Source: an uncultured Bacteroidota bacterium
GTDB lineage: Bacteria > Bacteroidota > Bacteroidia > Bacteroidales > P3
Length of the DNA stretch: 64,000 bases
Direction: 5' to 3'
Assembly (NCBI GenBank): GCA_902771735.1
Contig: CACXXO010000001.1
Location: forward strand, 62,001 to 126,000
Every line of letters starts with the position of its first letter. Positions within the stretch are counted from its first letter, which is position 1. Position numbers and translations under genes: made by a program. Of this stretch, positions 26,668-36,012 are shown piece after piece. The notes beneath the pieces were generated by a model. The model searched no databases, was not told the DNA's origin, and worked only from the letters and a program-made list of their open reading frames with translations.

Positions 26668-27486
26668 TCAGTATTGTTCCTTTTCGTTAGGGAAGCTGCC
26701 AGATTTGACGTCGGAGATGTAGTGGCGGATGGCGTTGGAGATATCCTCGCCGAAGGTGCCATAGGTGCGGAGGAAGCGGGGCTTGAACTGCTGGGTGATG
26801 CCGAGCATGTCCTGGAGGACGAGTACTTGTCCGTCGGTGTCGGCACCGGCGCCGATGCCGATGGTGGGGATTTTGAGTTCGGAAGTGACTTCGGCTGCCA
26901 GTTTGGCGGGGATTTTTTCAAGGACGAGGGCGAAGCATCCGGCTTCCTGGAGAATGAGGGCGTCTTTCTTTACCTGGTCGGCTTCTTCCTGCTCGGTGGC
27001 ACGGACCGCATAGGTTCCAAACTTGTTGATGCTCTGCGGTGTGAGTCCCAAATGGCCCATGATAGGGATGCCGGCCGAAAGGATGCGCTGCACGCTCTCA
27101 AGGATTTCCTCGCCGCCTTCCATCTTGATAGCGTCGGCGCCGGTTTCCTTCATGATACGGATGGCGGAGGCAAGGGCCTGCTTGGAGTTGCCCTGATAGG
27201 TGCCGAAAGGCATATCGACGACAACAAGTGCACGCTTCATGGCGCGGACGACGGAGGCGGCATAGGTTATCATTTCGTCGAGGGTGATGGGTAGGGTGGT
27301 TTTGTGGCCTTCCATGACATTGGCGGCGGAGTCGCCGACAAGGACGACGTCGATTTTGGCGCTCTCGAGGAGCGAGGCCATGGAGTAGTCGTAGGCCGTG
27401 AGCATGGCGATTTTCTCACCATGGATTTTCATATTCTGGAGAACACGTGTGGTGACCTTGGTCACATCGGTTTGAAGATAAGCCAT
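26668..27486 (-). CDS. panB: 3-methyl-2-oxobutanoate hydroxymethyltransferase
   Basis: This 272-residue TIM-barrel enzyme of pantothenate synthesis adds a hydroxymethyl group from 5,10-methylene-THF to 2-oxoisovalerate. Landmarks: [38 protein letters not shown] (metal Asp), [21 protein letters not shown] and [18 protein letters not shown]. Length is normal. It lies 51 bp downstream of the unknown secreted protein gene and is the last gene before the terminator. panC and panD are not in the window. Confidence 0.96.
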   Translation of the reverse strand: MAYLQTDVTKVTTRVLQNMKIHGEKIAMLTAYDYSMASLLESAKIDVVLVGDSAANVMEGHKTTLPITLDEMITYAASVVRAMKRALVVVDMPFGTYQGNSKQALASAIRIMKETGADAIKMEGGEEILESVQRILSAGIPIMGHLGLTPQSINKFGTYAVRATEQEEADQVKKDALILQEAGCFALVLEKIPAKLAAEVTSELKIPTIGIGAGADTDGQVLVLQDMLGITQQFKPRFLRTYGTFGEDISNAIRHYISDVKSGSFPNEKEQY

Positions 27487-27537
27487 TTGTTTGATGGATT
27501 TGATGTATTAAATATGTTTGAGGGGATTGCAGTGGTG

Positions 27538-28839
27538 CTATTCGCCGATTTCTTCACCTTTGAGCTCTTTGCGTTCAACGGGTTTCTGAAGGTCTTCTTC
27601 CTGCTCGGGGACAATGCGGAAGAGTGCGCGGAGGGCTTTCTTGAGCTCATATTGGCCACGCTTGCCAACGTTGTAGGCCACGTAGAAGCGGCGCCCAACG
27701 GCGAATGCGGCGGCTTCGGTAGACGAGTCGACTTCATAGAAGTAGTCCTTCAATTCCTTCTCGGAGATGCGTTTGCCGAGATAGATGGTGTCGAATTGGT
27801 CGACACTGATGGGTGCCTGGAGCATGAGTTCGCCCTTGCCGGGCATTTTGCGAGTGGGCAGCGCCTTGTATTCGATGCCACGCGAAGTCTTGACCTTGGC
27901 AAAGAACTTGAGTTTGGCATCGATTTGCTCCTGAGTGGCGGGAATGCGGACGAAAATGGAGTCTTTCTGTTCAACCTCGCACTCGTCGGGTTGACGGCCA
28001 TAGTTGCTTTTGAGGACAATATAGCCGGCTTGGACGAGGATGTGTTTCGGGTGGGGTATAAGATTGTAGCGCTCGACGGCGGATTTGTAGTCAAGATGGT
28101 CCTCAACCTTGATTTCCAAGCCTCCGGGGCAGGAGTCCTTAGTATTGTCGATGGCATAGACTGAACCTTTGGCGAGATAGAGCTGTGCATAGTAGCCGCG
28201 CACGAGGCTGTCGGAGGCGGGCATGTAGCATCCGCGGGCGGAGCCTACACACTCGTCGGGGTCGTTGTGGAAGGTGACAAGGACGGTGTTGCGGAGACTG
28301 ATGCTCTTATTGAGCAGCAGGCGCGACTCAGGGAGCTGTGCGCAATCGTAGACGGCCATGGTGGCAGGCACTTCGAAGCGGAGGGTCTCGACGCTGTCGC
28401 CGTGGCAGGAGCAATGGATGGGATTGCGGGCGTAGCGGATGGGGAACGGAGCGCGGGAGCGCATGGCAAAGTAGCGACGCACGCCGTCGACGCGCTTGAG
28501 GCCCAAGGGTTCGCTATCGTTGCCATAGCTTTCGATGGTCATGGTGTAGAGGTTGGGATTTTCGACATCGAAGGCGATGCGGTAGGCAGAATCGAGGAGG
28601 TCGAGGTCGGAGACGGAATAGGTCGAGTCGGTGCCCCGGTAGGCAAGCAGCAGATAGAACGTCTCAGGGTTGGTGAGTGCTTTCTGCATGTTTTTCACAG
28701 GTTTGGCCGACGGCACATAGAGTCCCGACTGAGCGGAGAGGGGGTTGAAAACAGAGAATTGGAAATTGAAAATCAGGCTGACGCATAAGAACTTGCACAA
28801 CCTACCGATCACTGACCTATGACCATTGATCACTTTCAT
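27538..28839 (-). CDS. Secreted protein of unknown function
   Basis: This is a 433-residue protein. The N-terminus is a signal peptide whose hydrophobic core (LIFNFQFSVFN) is encoded by an AT-rich micro-repeat shared with two other genes of this window; cleavage is likely after PLSAQ. The mature part has a CHCSCHG-like segment (IHCSCHGD) and scattered cysteines (DECVGSARGCYM, DSCPGGLE, DECEVEQ), possibly disulfides. It is otherwise beta-rich and ends in a charged tail rich in Glu/Lys. I do not recognise a family. It lies 12 bp after the MoxR gene and 51 bp before panB on one transcript. Confidence 0.7.
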   Translation of the reverse strand: MKVINGHRSVIGRLCKFLCVSLIFNFQFSVFNPLSAQSGLYVPSAKPVKNMQKALTNPETFYLLLAYRGTDSTYSVSDLDLLDSAYRIAFDVENPNLYTMTIESYGNDSEPLGLKRVDGVRRYFAMRSRAPFPIRYARNPIHCSCHGDSVETLRFEVPATMAVYDCAQLPESRLLLNKSISLRNTVLVTFHNDPDECVGSARGCYMPASDSLVRGYYAQLYLAKGSVYAIDNTKDSCPGGLEIKVEDHLDYKSAVERYNLIPHPKHILVQAGYIVLKSNYGRQPDECEVEQKDSIFVRIPATQEQIDAKLKFFAKVKTSRGIEYKALPTRKMPGKGELMLQAPISVDQFDTIYLGKRISEKELKDYFYEVDSSTEAAAFAVGRRFYVAYNVGKRGQYELKKALRALFRIVPEQEEDLQKPVERKELKGEEIGE

Positions 28840-28851
28840 AATCCTATATTC

Positions 28852-29820
28852 TTATTTTAGTAATTCGTTGATGATTTGGTCTGTGGTGATACCCTCGGCC
28901 TCGGCGTAATAGTTGCGTACGATGCGGTGACGCAACACGTTGAAGGCCACAGCACGGACATCCTCGCTGTCGGGTGAGTATTTGCCATGGAGGGCGGCAT
29001 GGGTACGGGCACCCATGATGAGATATTGCGAGGCACGCGGGCCGGCGCCCCAGGAGATGTAACGGGAAATCGACTGATCGTCAGACTGCTTGATTGCATG
29101 AGCATTCGGACGGGTATTGCTTACCAACCGAACGGCGTATTCAACCACATTGTCAGTTACTGGCATGTTGCGAATGACTTCCTGGAAGGCAAGGATTTCC
29201 TCGGCGTTGAGAATTTCCTGGACGGTGGTGGTCTGGCTGACCGTGGTTTGTTTCACTATCTGCATTTCTTCCTCGAAGGAAGGATAGTCGAGGCGGACGT
29301 TAAACATGAAGCGGTCGAGCTGAGCCTCGGGCAAGGGGTAGGTACCTTCCTGCTCGATGGGGTTCTGTGTGGCAAGGACGAAGAAAGGCTGCGGGAGAGA
29401 ATAGGAGGTGCCGCCGACGGTGACTCTCTTTTCCTGCATTGCCTCGAGGAGAGCGGCCTGGGTCTTAGGTGGCGTGCGGTTGATTTCGTCAGCCAGGACG
29501 ATGGAGGCAAAAAGCGGCCCCTGGATAAACTTGAAGTTGCGCTCACGGTCGAGGATTTCACTTCCGGTGATGTCGGAAGGCATGAGGTCGGGAGTGAACT
29601 GGATGCGGTTGAAGGAAAGGCCCAAAGTTTGCGCCAAAGTGTTCACCATAAGAGTTTTGGCCAAACCAGGAACGCCTAAAAGGAGACAGTGTCCTCCCGT
29701 GAAAAGAGCCAGCAGCAACGAGTCGACAGCCTCATGCTGACCGATGATGACTTTACCCATTTCGGAGCGGAGTGCTGTATATTTTTGAACCAGAAGGTCA
29801 AGTTGTTCTTTGTCGCTCAT
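28852..29820 (-). CDS. MoxR-type AAA+ ATPase
   Basis: This is 322 residues from the ATG at 29820 (MSDKEQLDLLVQKYTALRSEMGKVIIGQ). Walker A is GVPGLAKT at 49-56, Walker B is IVLADEINR, and sensor motifs follow (LATQNPIEQEGTYPLPEAQLDRF in part). MoxR ATPases usually work with von Willebrand A and DUF58 proteins to mature or activate envelope proteins. No such partner is adjacent here; instead it follows three periplasmic PpiC-type folding factors with a 13-bp gap. The longer open frame upstream lies inside the surA-like gene and is not used. Confidence 0.93.
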   Translation of the reverse strand: MSDKEQLDLLVQKYTALRSEMGKVIIGQHEAVDSLLLALFTGGHCLLLGVPGLAKTLMVNTLAQTLGLSFNRIQFTPDLMPSDITGSEILDRERNFKFIQGPLFASIVLADEINRTPPKTQAALLEAMQEKRVTVGGTSYSLPQPFFVLATQNPIEQEGTYPLPEAQLDRFMFNVRLDYPSFEEEMQIVKQTTVSQTTTVQEILNAEEILAFQEVIRNMPVTDNVVEYAVRLVSNTRPNAHAIKQSDDQSISRYISWGAGPRASQYLIMGARTHAALHGKYSPDSEDVRAVAFNVLRHRIVRNYYAEAEGITTDQIINELLK

Positions 29821-29833
29821 GGTTTTAAAGGAT

Positions 29834-31192
29834 TTAGAAAGACAAACCGAGGTTTTCGAAAGTGCAGCCCTTGAACTCGTCAGCCAAACGAATATAGGTG
29901 CTCTTGGCTTGTTTACGAGCCCATTCGCGCATGTGCTTCTGCTTGGCGGTGACGAGAGCTGCATTATAGATATTGTCGTAGTCGTCAACGAGGTTGGCTT
30001 TGTGGGCAGGGTATTTGCGGTTGAGGCGTACGATGCGGTAGGCGTCATGATTGTCCTCGTCCTTGAAAGCTGTGGCGGGAGAAATCTGTCCCACGTCCAT
30101 GCCGGGGATGCCCACGGCAAAATAGCCCTGTTTCAAAGTTTCGGCGTCGAAGCGGTTGCTGCCGTCGTTGGGGTTGGTCACCGTGCCACCCTGTTTGGCA
30201 TTGTCGACGGTGCTATACTGCCGTGCGGCATCCTCGAAGGAGATCTTGCCATCGCGGATTTGGGTGGCAAGGCTGTCGAGCGTCATACGGGCACGGAGCA
30301 ATTCCTCGGGCGACACTTTGGGAATGATAAGGATATGACGGGCATTGACGGTATTGCCGCGACGCTCGACAAGTTGGATGATATGGAAGCCGAACTTCGA
30401 CTCGATGATGGGAGACACCTCGCCGGGTTTGAGTGCAAAAGCTGCCGACTCAAATTCGGCTACCATCTGTCCACGGGGGAAGAAGCCCAGTTCTCCACCT
30501 TTGCGAGCCGATCCGGGATCCTGCGAATAGAGTGTGGCAAGCATCGAAAAACTCTCGCCTTTGAGCACGCGCTCGCGCAATTCGGCAAGCTGGGTACGCA
30601 CGCGGTCGCGCTCCTCTTCGGAGATGACCGGTTGGATGACTATCTCAGAAATCTCATATTTCTCCGGCATCATGGGAAGGCTGTCGGCCGGCAGTTCGTT
30701 GAAGAACTTGGTAACCTCGGCAGGAGTAACCTTGACGTTCTCGGTGATTTGGTATTCCACATTGCGGCTGAGAAGGTTAGTACGAATCATGTGGTCGTAT
30801 TGTTCTTTCAACTCGTCGTAGGTGAATCCCGTGGCCTCTCGCAATGCCTCCTTGGAGCCGTACTGCAGGAGGTCGCTGTTGAGGTAATAGTCAAGATATT
30901 GCTTTACCTGTTCTTCCTGTACCTCAACGCTGTCCACTTCGCCCTTGTGCACCAGCAACTGGGTGAGGATGAGGTTTTCCAAAATGGCGCAACGCGAGGC
31001 TTGCGCGTCGGTCACACCCGAATGCATACGCATCTGCGCCAACGAACGTTCAACATCTGAATATTTGACAATATTCTTGCCCACAATGGCGGCTACGCCG
31101 TCAATCAGCGTGCCTTCTTGGGCCATGAGGTGTTGACCTCCTGCAGGAAGCAGCACGAGGGTCATCACCAACAATATTTTCTTCATTTTCAT
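29834..31192 (-). CDS. SurA-like periplasmic peptidyl-prolyl isomerase/chaperone
   Basis: This is a 452-residue protein with signal peptide (MKMKKILLVMTLVLLPAGGQHLMAQ). The SurA order is present: an N-terminal chaperone segment (IDGVAAIVGKNIVKYSDVE, as in SurA DKVVAVVNN), then two PpiC parvulin domains. The first runs about 170-275 (DPGSARKGGELGFF, FESAAFALKPGEVSPIIESKFGFHII) and the second about 280-385 (ARHILI, GGTVTNPNDG). It should escort outer membrane barrels through the periplasm. It is the third of three PpiC/SurA-like genes between guaB and moxR. Confidence 0.92.
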   Translation of the reverse strand: MKMKKILLVMTLVLLPAGGQHLMAQEGTLIDGVAAIVGKNIVKYSDVERSLAQMRMHSGVTDAQASRCAILENLILTQLLVHKGEVDSVEVQEEQVKQYLDYYLNSDLLQYGSKEALREATGFTYDELKEQYDHMIRTNLLSRNVEYQITENVKVTPAEVTKFFNELPADSLPMMPEKYEISEIVIQPVISEEERDRVRTQLAELRERVLKGESFSMLATLYSQDPGSARKGGELGFFPRGQMVAEFESAAFALKPGEVSPIIESKFGFHIIQLVERRGNTVNARHILIIPKVSPEELLRARMTLDSLATQIRDGKISFEDAARQYSTVDNAKQGGTVTNPNDGSNRFDAETLKQGYFAVGIPGMDVGQISPATAFKDEDNHDAYRIVRLNRKYPAHKANLVDDYDNIYNAALVTAKQKHMREWARKQAKSTYIRLADEFKGCTFENLGLSF

Positions 31193-31213
31193 ACTCTTAT
31201 TACTTTACATTTA

Positions 31214-32065
31214 TCACAACATCCGCTTCACATCGCCATCCCTTTCGGCCTCTTTCAGCAAGTCGGCCTGGAGTTTGTTGAGGATATCGATTTTACGGTG
31301 ATTGAGAATAATAACACGAATGTTGTCACGTTGGATTTCCAAGGGTGAAATCTCGTCAGAAACTTTGTAGTCGAGGATACGGGCTGCATAGAAAAGGGAA
31401 TCGTCGCCAAAGGCTATGGACCGGTGTTGACGAAGGAAGAGCTGTTCGTTATAGGCAGTGACAGGAATGGCCGCCTGAAGGGTCACGAACGGAATCCAGC
31501 TGCCGGCGTCATAATAGCCGTTGAACCCGTTGCGTGAAGCCGTCTCTTCAAGTTCCATGATATCGCTGTCGGAGAAATCTTTCTTGAGGACAATCTTCTT
31601 GATTTTGGCCACGGCAGGCGACTTGACGGGGACAATAAGATATACCGCCTTGACGATGCTGCTCTTAAGCAAAAACTCGTTTTGATGCTCATTGTAATAT
31701 TCCCGTATCTGCGCTTCGGTCACCAGCGTATCGAGCAGTTGGTCTATAATCTGTCGTTCATAGGCATACGCCAACAGACTATTCCTATAATCCTGCAACT
31801 CGCGCGCAAAGTCGTTCTTGACATTTTTTTCAGCCTTGGCGAGGATGACAGCCTGCCGAATCCACTGTTCCACATAGTTTTTCACAACAGCTGTGCTGTC
31901 TTCGGCCGAGAGCCCGGCGGGCACCAACCCCTCGAGGTCGCTGCGATGCAATTCACGATTATAGACACTGGCCACCACAGGCGAATGGTCACCCCCGACC
32001 CGTGAGCAGGCCGTCAGCAACAACATGGATGCCAATAGGCTAAAAACGAATCTTGTCAACGACAT
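31214..32065 (-). CDS. Periplasmic lipoprotein related to SurA/PpiC N-terminal domains
   Basis: This 283-residue protein has lipobox MLLLTAC (Cys20). The mature part has the helical pattern of a SurA-type chaperone N-domain (VVKNYVEQWIRQAVILAKAEKN; ITDQL-like EAQIREYYNEHQNEF) and no complete PpiC domain. A role as a membrane-tethered folding factor is inferred from this and from its position between two PpiC proteins. The start overlaps the preceding gene by 26 bp, so the two are co-translated. Confidence 0.75.
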   Translation of the reverse strand: MSLTRFVFSLLASMLLLTACSRVGGDHSPVVASVYNRELHRSDLEGLVPAGLSAEDSTAVVKNYVEQWIRQAVILAKAEKNVKNDFARELQDYRNSLLAYAYERQIIDQLLDTLVTEAQIREYYNEHQNEFLLKSSIVKAVYLIVPVKSPAVAKIKKIVLKKDFSDSDIMELEETASRNGFNGYYDAGSWIPFVTLQAAIPVTAYNEQLFLRQHRSIAFGDDSLFYAARILDYKVSDEISPLEIQRDNIRVIILNHRKIDILNKLQADLLKEAERDGDVKRML

Positions 32066-34133
32066 TGTGGTTGATATTCACTCTGTATTTCTGGCGGAGC
32101 TCCTTGCAAAGGGTTTCCTCCACTTCGTTCTGCCAACCATTGAGATAGTATCCACGAGCCTCCATCTGTCCTTTGAGACAAGGAGCGATGATGTCCTGTA
32201 CCACGAGCAGGCGGTAGCCCTTGCCCGAATGGACTACATAGACACCCTGTTTCCACTGGTCGTCGCCAAGCAGGTCTTGACGGGTCTGTTCCACCAGCTC
32301 AACACCGGAAGTCACCGGGTTCTCCACTTCGCATTTCTTCCGGTTTACCTTCTTGAGGAGGGCGTCCTGCATGTCGGACGACGACAGGTTCTTGTCTATC
32401 GCCTTGCGCAGAATTTTAACGGCTTTCTCAGAGTCAAGACAACGGCTGTCGGCCACATCGAAATAGGCAACGCGCGCACGTGTACGCCAAAAATAGATTG
32501 AATCCTCGGCCTTGTCGAGACTCTTCTTGGCGCTCTCGCGGGCATAGTAGTCTGCAAATCCGACACTGTCTTTGATAGCCTTAACCCATATCATCTGCTC
32601 GTTGTAGTTGAAAATCATCAGTCCACGACGGTATTCCTCCACGAGATCGGCGAAGTCGGGATGTTCCTTCTCCAATTGGCTATCGGCATAGGCGATGCTC
32701 ACACTGTCGAGGAACTCGTCATAATGGCGCCTGGCATAGGACTTCAGCGAGGTGCGACCCTCTGCCCTCTGTGTGTGGCGAATAAAGGCGGCCACATCGC
32801 GAACATTGTATTCCTTGCCGGGAACCCTCACCATCGGACGAAGGTCGTGGAAAGCCGAGTCTTTCACATTCCAACGGGCGGTGAAAACGTCGGTGTTGAG
32901 GTTGGCCACCAACTCGTCGAGTGTAGCCATCATCTTCACCTCTTGCTGTTTCTTGCTCTTTTTCTTTGTTTTCTTTGTAGGTACAGGGGTGGTAGTGAGG
33001 TCGACGACACCGTATTTCTTGCGGGCGGCGGCAGCGAACGACTTGCGTGAAGCCTCGCCACGCGGATCCCGTGTCATACGCAGACGATAGAACGACTCCA
33101 TCTTCTCAAAAGGAGGCATGGTCTCCTTCTTCACCAAACGGACGATGTGCCAGCCATAGCGGGTAAGGAAAGGCTTTGAGAACTCTCCTTCGTTCAGTTT
33201 ACTGAGGACAGTCACATACTCTTGCGGCAGCTGCTGCATGGAAGCGTCATAGATGTAGCCCCCCGAGTTGGCGGTGCTGGCATCGTCGCTCTGACGGGCT
33301 ATCATCTCGAAGGGTGTGCCTCCCTGCAGGCGTTCATAGGCCTGCAGAACCTCGTTCTCGGCATTGCGGTTGCGGTTCCAATAGTGCTGCAGCGTCACCT
33401 TCCCGTAAAATTCCACCTTCTCGTAGAGTTTGATGATGTGGTAGCCGTAGCGGGTACGCACAGGCTTGCTTATCTCACCCGGCTCGAGGGCATAGGCGGC
33501 ATTCTCGAAAGGATAAACCATATCGAACGAGGTGAAGAAGTTCAAATCGCCTTCGTTGGGCTGCACCTTCGCCTCGGGGTTCTGGCGGAAAATCTCAGCG
33601 ATAATCAGGTTGCTGAAATTCTCGCCAGCCATTGCCTGGTCATACAACTCCATTGCACGATTGTAGGCCGCAAGGGTGTCCTCGGGAGGGGCATCCTCCC
33701 CCACCTTCACCAGGATGTGCGCCGCGTGCAATGCATAGCGGTTTCGCTCGTAGGCTTCAGTCATGATCTTCTTGAGCATGGCCGAATCGATGAGGTAGGG
33801 CGAAGCCAAATCTTTGCGGTAGCGTGCCAGCTCGTTGCGCAGGTCGGCAGAGGTGTCGAACCCACGACTCACGGCATCGCGCAACTTGGCCTGGAAATTG
33901 GCATAGAGTTCCACATATTCGTCGAGGGCCTTGCGTTTTTCGCTCTCGGTAGCCTCTTTCGCCACCAGGCCGTTGCCCACCGACTGCATGAAATCCTTCA
34001 TAAACTCCTGTTGACGAATCTGGCGGCCGCCAATCTCAATCACCACAGGATTGTTCTGGGCTTGGGAATTTGAAAAATGAAAATTGAAAATTGAAATGAG
34101 GGCCGCAGCCAACAATATCTTCTTCTTCATCAA
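32040..34133 (-). CDS. PpiC-type peptidyl-prolyl isomerase, 697 residues
   Basis: It carries a signal peptide (MMKKKILLAAALISIFNFHFSNSQAQ) whose core again comes from the AT-rich micro-repeat. Two PpiC domains are visible: one near 135-260 (HAAHILVKVGEDAPPEDT, FENAAYALEPGEISKPVRTRYGYHII) and one near 265-355 (QSDDASTANSGGYI, GEFSKPFLTRYGWHIVRL). A lysine-rich linker (KKTKKKSKKQQE) and a long helical C-terminal half follow. It resembles a PrsA/PpiD-like foldase. The gene lies 31 bp downstream of guaB and overlaps the next gene by 26 bp. Confidence 0.88.
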   Translation of the reverse strand: MMKKKILLAAALISIFNFHFSNSQAQNNPVVIEIGGRQIRQQEFMKDFMQSVGNGLVAKEATESEKRKALDEYVELYANFQAKLRDAVSRGFDTSADLRNELARYRKDLASPYLIDSAMLKKIMTEAYERNRYALHAAHILVKVGEDAPPEDTLAAYNRAMELYDQAMAGENFSNLIIAEIFRQNPEAKVQPNEGDLNFFTSFDMVYPFENAAYALEPGEISKPVRTRYGYHIIKLYEKVEFYGKVTLQHYWNRNRNAENEVLQAYERLQGGTPFEMIARQSDDASTANSGGYIYDASMQQLPQEYVTVLSKLNEGEFSKPFLTRYGWHIVRLVKKETMPPFEKMESFYRLRMTRDPRGEASRKSFAAAARKKYGVVDLTTTPVPTKKTKKKSKKQQEVKMMATLDELVANLNTDVFTARWNVKDSAFHDLRPMVRVPGKEYNVRDVAAFIRHTQRAEGRTSLKSYARRHYDEFLDSVSIAYADSQLEKEHPDFADLVEEYRRGLMIFNYNEQMIWVKAIKDSVGFADYYARESAKKSLDKAEDSIYFWRTRARVAYFDVADSRCLDSEKAVKILRKAIDKNLSSSDMQDALLKKVNRKKCEVENPVTSGVELVEQTRQDLLGDDQWKQGVYVVHSGKGYRLLVVQDIIAPCLKGQMEARGYYLNGWQNEVEETLCKELRQKYRVNINHNVVDKIRF

Positions 34134-34164
34134 CTCTTAACTTTTAACTTTAAAATCTAATCTC

Positions 34165-35637
34165 TTATCTGCTATAGTTCGGGGCCTCACGGGTAATGGC
34201 AATGTCGTGCGGGTGGCTCTCGGTGCGGCCGGCGGCGGTGATGCGGATGAACTTGGCCTTCTGGAGATCCTCGATGGTGCGGCTGCCGGTGTAACCCATA
34301 CCGGCCTTAAGACCACCCACCATCTGATAGAGTATCTCGCTGAGGGTGCCTTTGTAGGGCACACGGCCCACAACGCCTTCGGGGACGAGTTTCTTGGCAT
34401 CGGTCTCCTTGTCTTGGAAGTAGCGGTCCTTCGAGCCTGCCTGCATGGCCTCGAGCGAGCCCATGCCGCGGTAGGACTTGAATTTGCGGCCTTCGTAGAT
34501 AATGGTCTCGCCGGGTGCCTCGTCGGTACCGGCCACAAGGGAGCCGACCATGACGGTGCTGGCGCCTGCGGCCAGGGCTTTGACGATGTCGCCGCTGTAG
34601 CGGATGCCGCCGTCGGCGATGACGGGCACGTCGTAGCCTTTCTGTTTCAAGGCGCCTACCACCTCGCAGACGGCGGTAAGCTGTGGCACGCCGATACCTG
34701 CGATGATACGGGTGGAGCAGATGCTTCCGGGACCGATGCCGACCTTGATGGCGTCGGCGCCGGCTTCGGCGAGCATGATGGCGGCCTCGCCGGTGGCGAT
34801 GTTGCCCACGACGACGTCGACATTGTCATACTTGGCTTTGACATTCTTGAGGGCCTCCACCACGCGGACACTGTGGCCGTGGGCGGTATCGATGACGATG
34901 GCGTCAGCACCGGCTTTCACCAGGGCGTCGACACGGTCCATCATGTCGGGCGTGATACCCACGCCGGCGGCAACGCGCAGACGGCCGGCCTTGTCCTTGC
35001 AGGCCATGGGGCGCTCCTTGGTCTTCATGATGTCGCGGTATGTAATCAGACCCATGAACTGTCCCTCCTCGTTGACGACAGGCAACTTCTCGATTTTGTG
35101 CTGCTGGAGGATGTCGGTGGCTTCGGCGAAGGTGGTGCCCACATGGGTGGTGATGAGCTTGGTAATCATGATTTCGCTCAACGGACGCTCCATGTCGCGC
35201 TCGAAGCGCAGGTCGCGGTTGGTCACCATGCCGATGAGCATGCGGTTCTCGTCGACGATGGGAATGCCGCCAATGCCGTACTCTTCCATCAGGTGGAGGG
35301 CGTCCTTCACCTTGGCCTCCTTGTTGAGGGTCACGGGGTCGATAATCATGCCGTTCTCGGCACGCTTCACCTTGCGGACTTCATTGGCCTGACGCTCGAT
35401 GCTCATGTTTTTGTGCAGGACGCCGATGCCTCCTTCCTGAGCCATACCGATGGCCATGGCGGCCTCGGTGACGGTGTCCATAGCAGCGCTGACCAACGGA
35501 GTGTTCAGCATGATGTTTTTGGAAAAGCGGGAAGCAACCGTCACCTCGCGGGGGAGGATTTCGGAGTAAGCGGGGACGAGCAGGACGTCGTCGTAAGTGA
35601 GGCCTTCGCCGATGAATTTAGATTCGTCTGTATACAT
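34165..35637 (-). CDS. guaB: IMP dehydrogenase
   Basis: This 490-residue protein has the complete IMPDH order: TIM barrel, two CBS domains (about 95-205, [35 protein letters not shown] region), and the active-site loop [15 protein letters not shown] with the catalytic Cys. The flap region GTEERG is replaced by a Bacteroidetes-typical DRYFQD. It oxidises IMP to XMP, the committed step to GMP. It is the first gene of a long minus-strand unit through the three folding factors, moxR and panB. A -7 box lies 36 bp upstream. Confidence 0.97.
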   Translation of the reverse strand: MYTDESKFIGEGLTYDDVLLVPAYSEILPREVTVASRFSKNIMLNTPLVSAAMDTVTEAAMAIGMAQEGGIGVLHKNMSIERQANEVRKVKRAENGMIIDPVTLNKEAKVKDALHLMEEYGIGGIPIVDENRMLIGMVTNRDLRFERDMERPLSEIMITKLITTHVGTTFAEATDILQQHKIEKLPVVNEEGQFMGLITYRDIMKTKERPMACKDKAGRLRVAAGVGITPDMMDRVDALVKAGADAIVIDTAHGHSVRVVEALKNVKAKYDNVDVVVGNIATGEAAIMLAEAGADAIKVGIGPGSICSTRIIAGIGVPQLTAVCEVVGALKQKGYDVPVIADGGIRYSGDIVKALAAGASTVMVGSLVAGTDEAPGETIIYEGRKFKSYRGMGSLEAMQAGSKDRYFQDKETDAKKLVPEGVVGRVPYKGTLSEILYQMVGGLKAGMGYTGSRTIEDLQKAKFIRITAAGRTESHPHDIAITREAPNYSR

Positions 35638-35672
35638 ATATTTGCGTTTTTTATTCCAATGAAATTAATTTG

Positions 35673-35680
35673 CAAAAATA
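35673..35680 (-). promoter_or_regulatory. Promoter -7 box for guaB operon
   Basis: The minus strand reads TATTTTTG, a TAnnTTTG match, 36 bp before the guaB start. The -33 element is weak. Confidence 0.65.
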
Positions 35681-35814
35681 CGACTTTTTTTCGACATATC
35701 GGGAGAAAAAATATCAACACCACCCCATACACAATACTTAATCACTGAAAATCAATATATAACACAAGATTTTTCATTTTTTGGAAAAACATCGGAAAAA
35801 GGCTTTTTTTAGTC

Positions 35815-35944
35815 ATTCCTAACTGCCTGATACTAAGAGTCAACTCCGTATCAAGTCCGACTCAACTCCGACCCATCTCCGACCCAACTCCGACCGCGGT
35901 CGGAGATGATACGGTGAGGGTACGGAGGGAGGACGGAGAAGGGA
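35815..35944 (+). repeat. 11-bp ladder repeat, copy B
   Basis: The edge ATTCCTAACTGCCTGATACT (35815-35834, then AAG) is followed by boxes at 35841, 35852, 35863, 35874 and 35885, all 11 bp apart. The perfect 10-bp palindrome GACCGCGGTC follows, then inverted boxes at 35902, 35913, 35924 and 35935, still on the 11-bp grid although the last three are degenerate. It ends 11 bp before the -33 box of the thioredoxin-like gene. This and the two promoters fill the 375-bp gap between guaB and that gene. Confidence 0.88.
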
Positions 35945-35955
35945 CTAAAATAAAT

Positions 35956-35986
35956 TTTGCCATGTCGGGCAAAAGTCGTACTTTTG
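35956..35986 (+). promoter_or_regulatory. Promoter for the thioredoxin-like lipoprotein gene
   Basis: TTTG (35956-35959), then exactly 19 bp, then TACTTTTG (35979-35986), followed by CAGC. This is a full match to the Bacteroidetes consensus, about 26 bp before the start codon. Confidence 0.85.
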
Positions 35987-36012
35987 CAGCCGTATTTTTA
36001 CAATTTGAAACA

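Noticed and set aside
28852-30120. A 422-codon version of the MoxR gene starting at 30120.
   Set aside because: The extra 100 codons overlap the surA-like gene on the same strand and are Ser/Thr/Pro-rich shadow sequence; the family start is at 29820.
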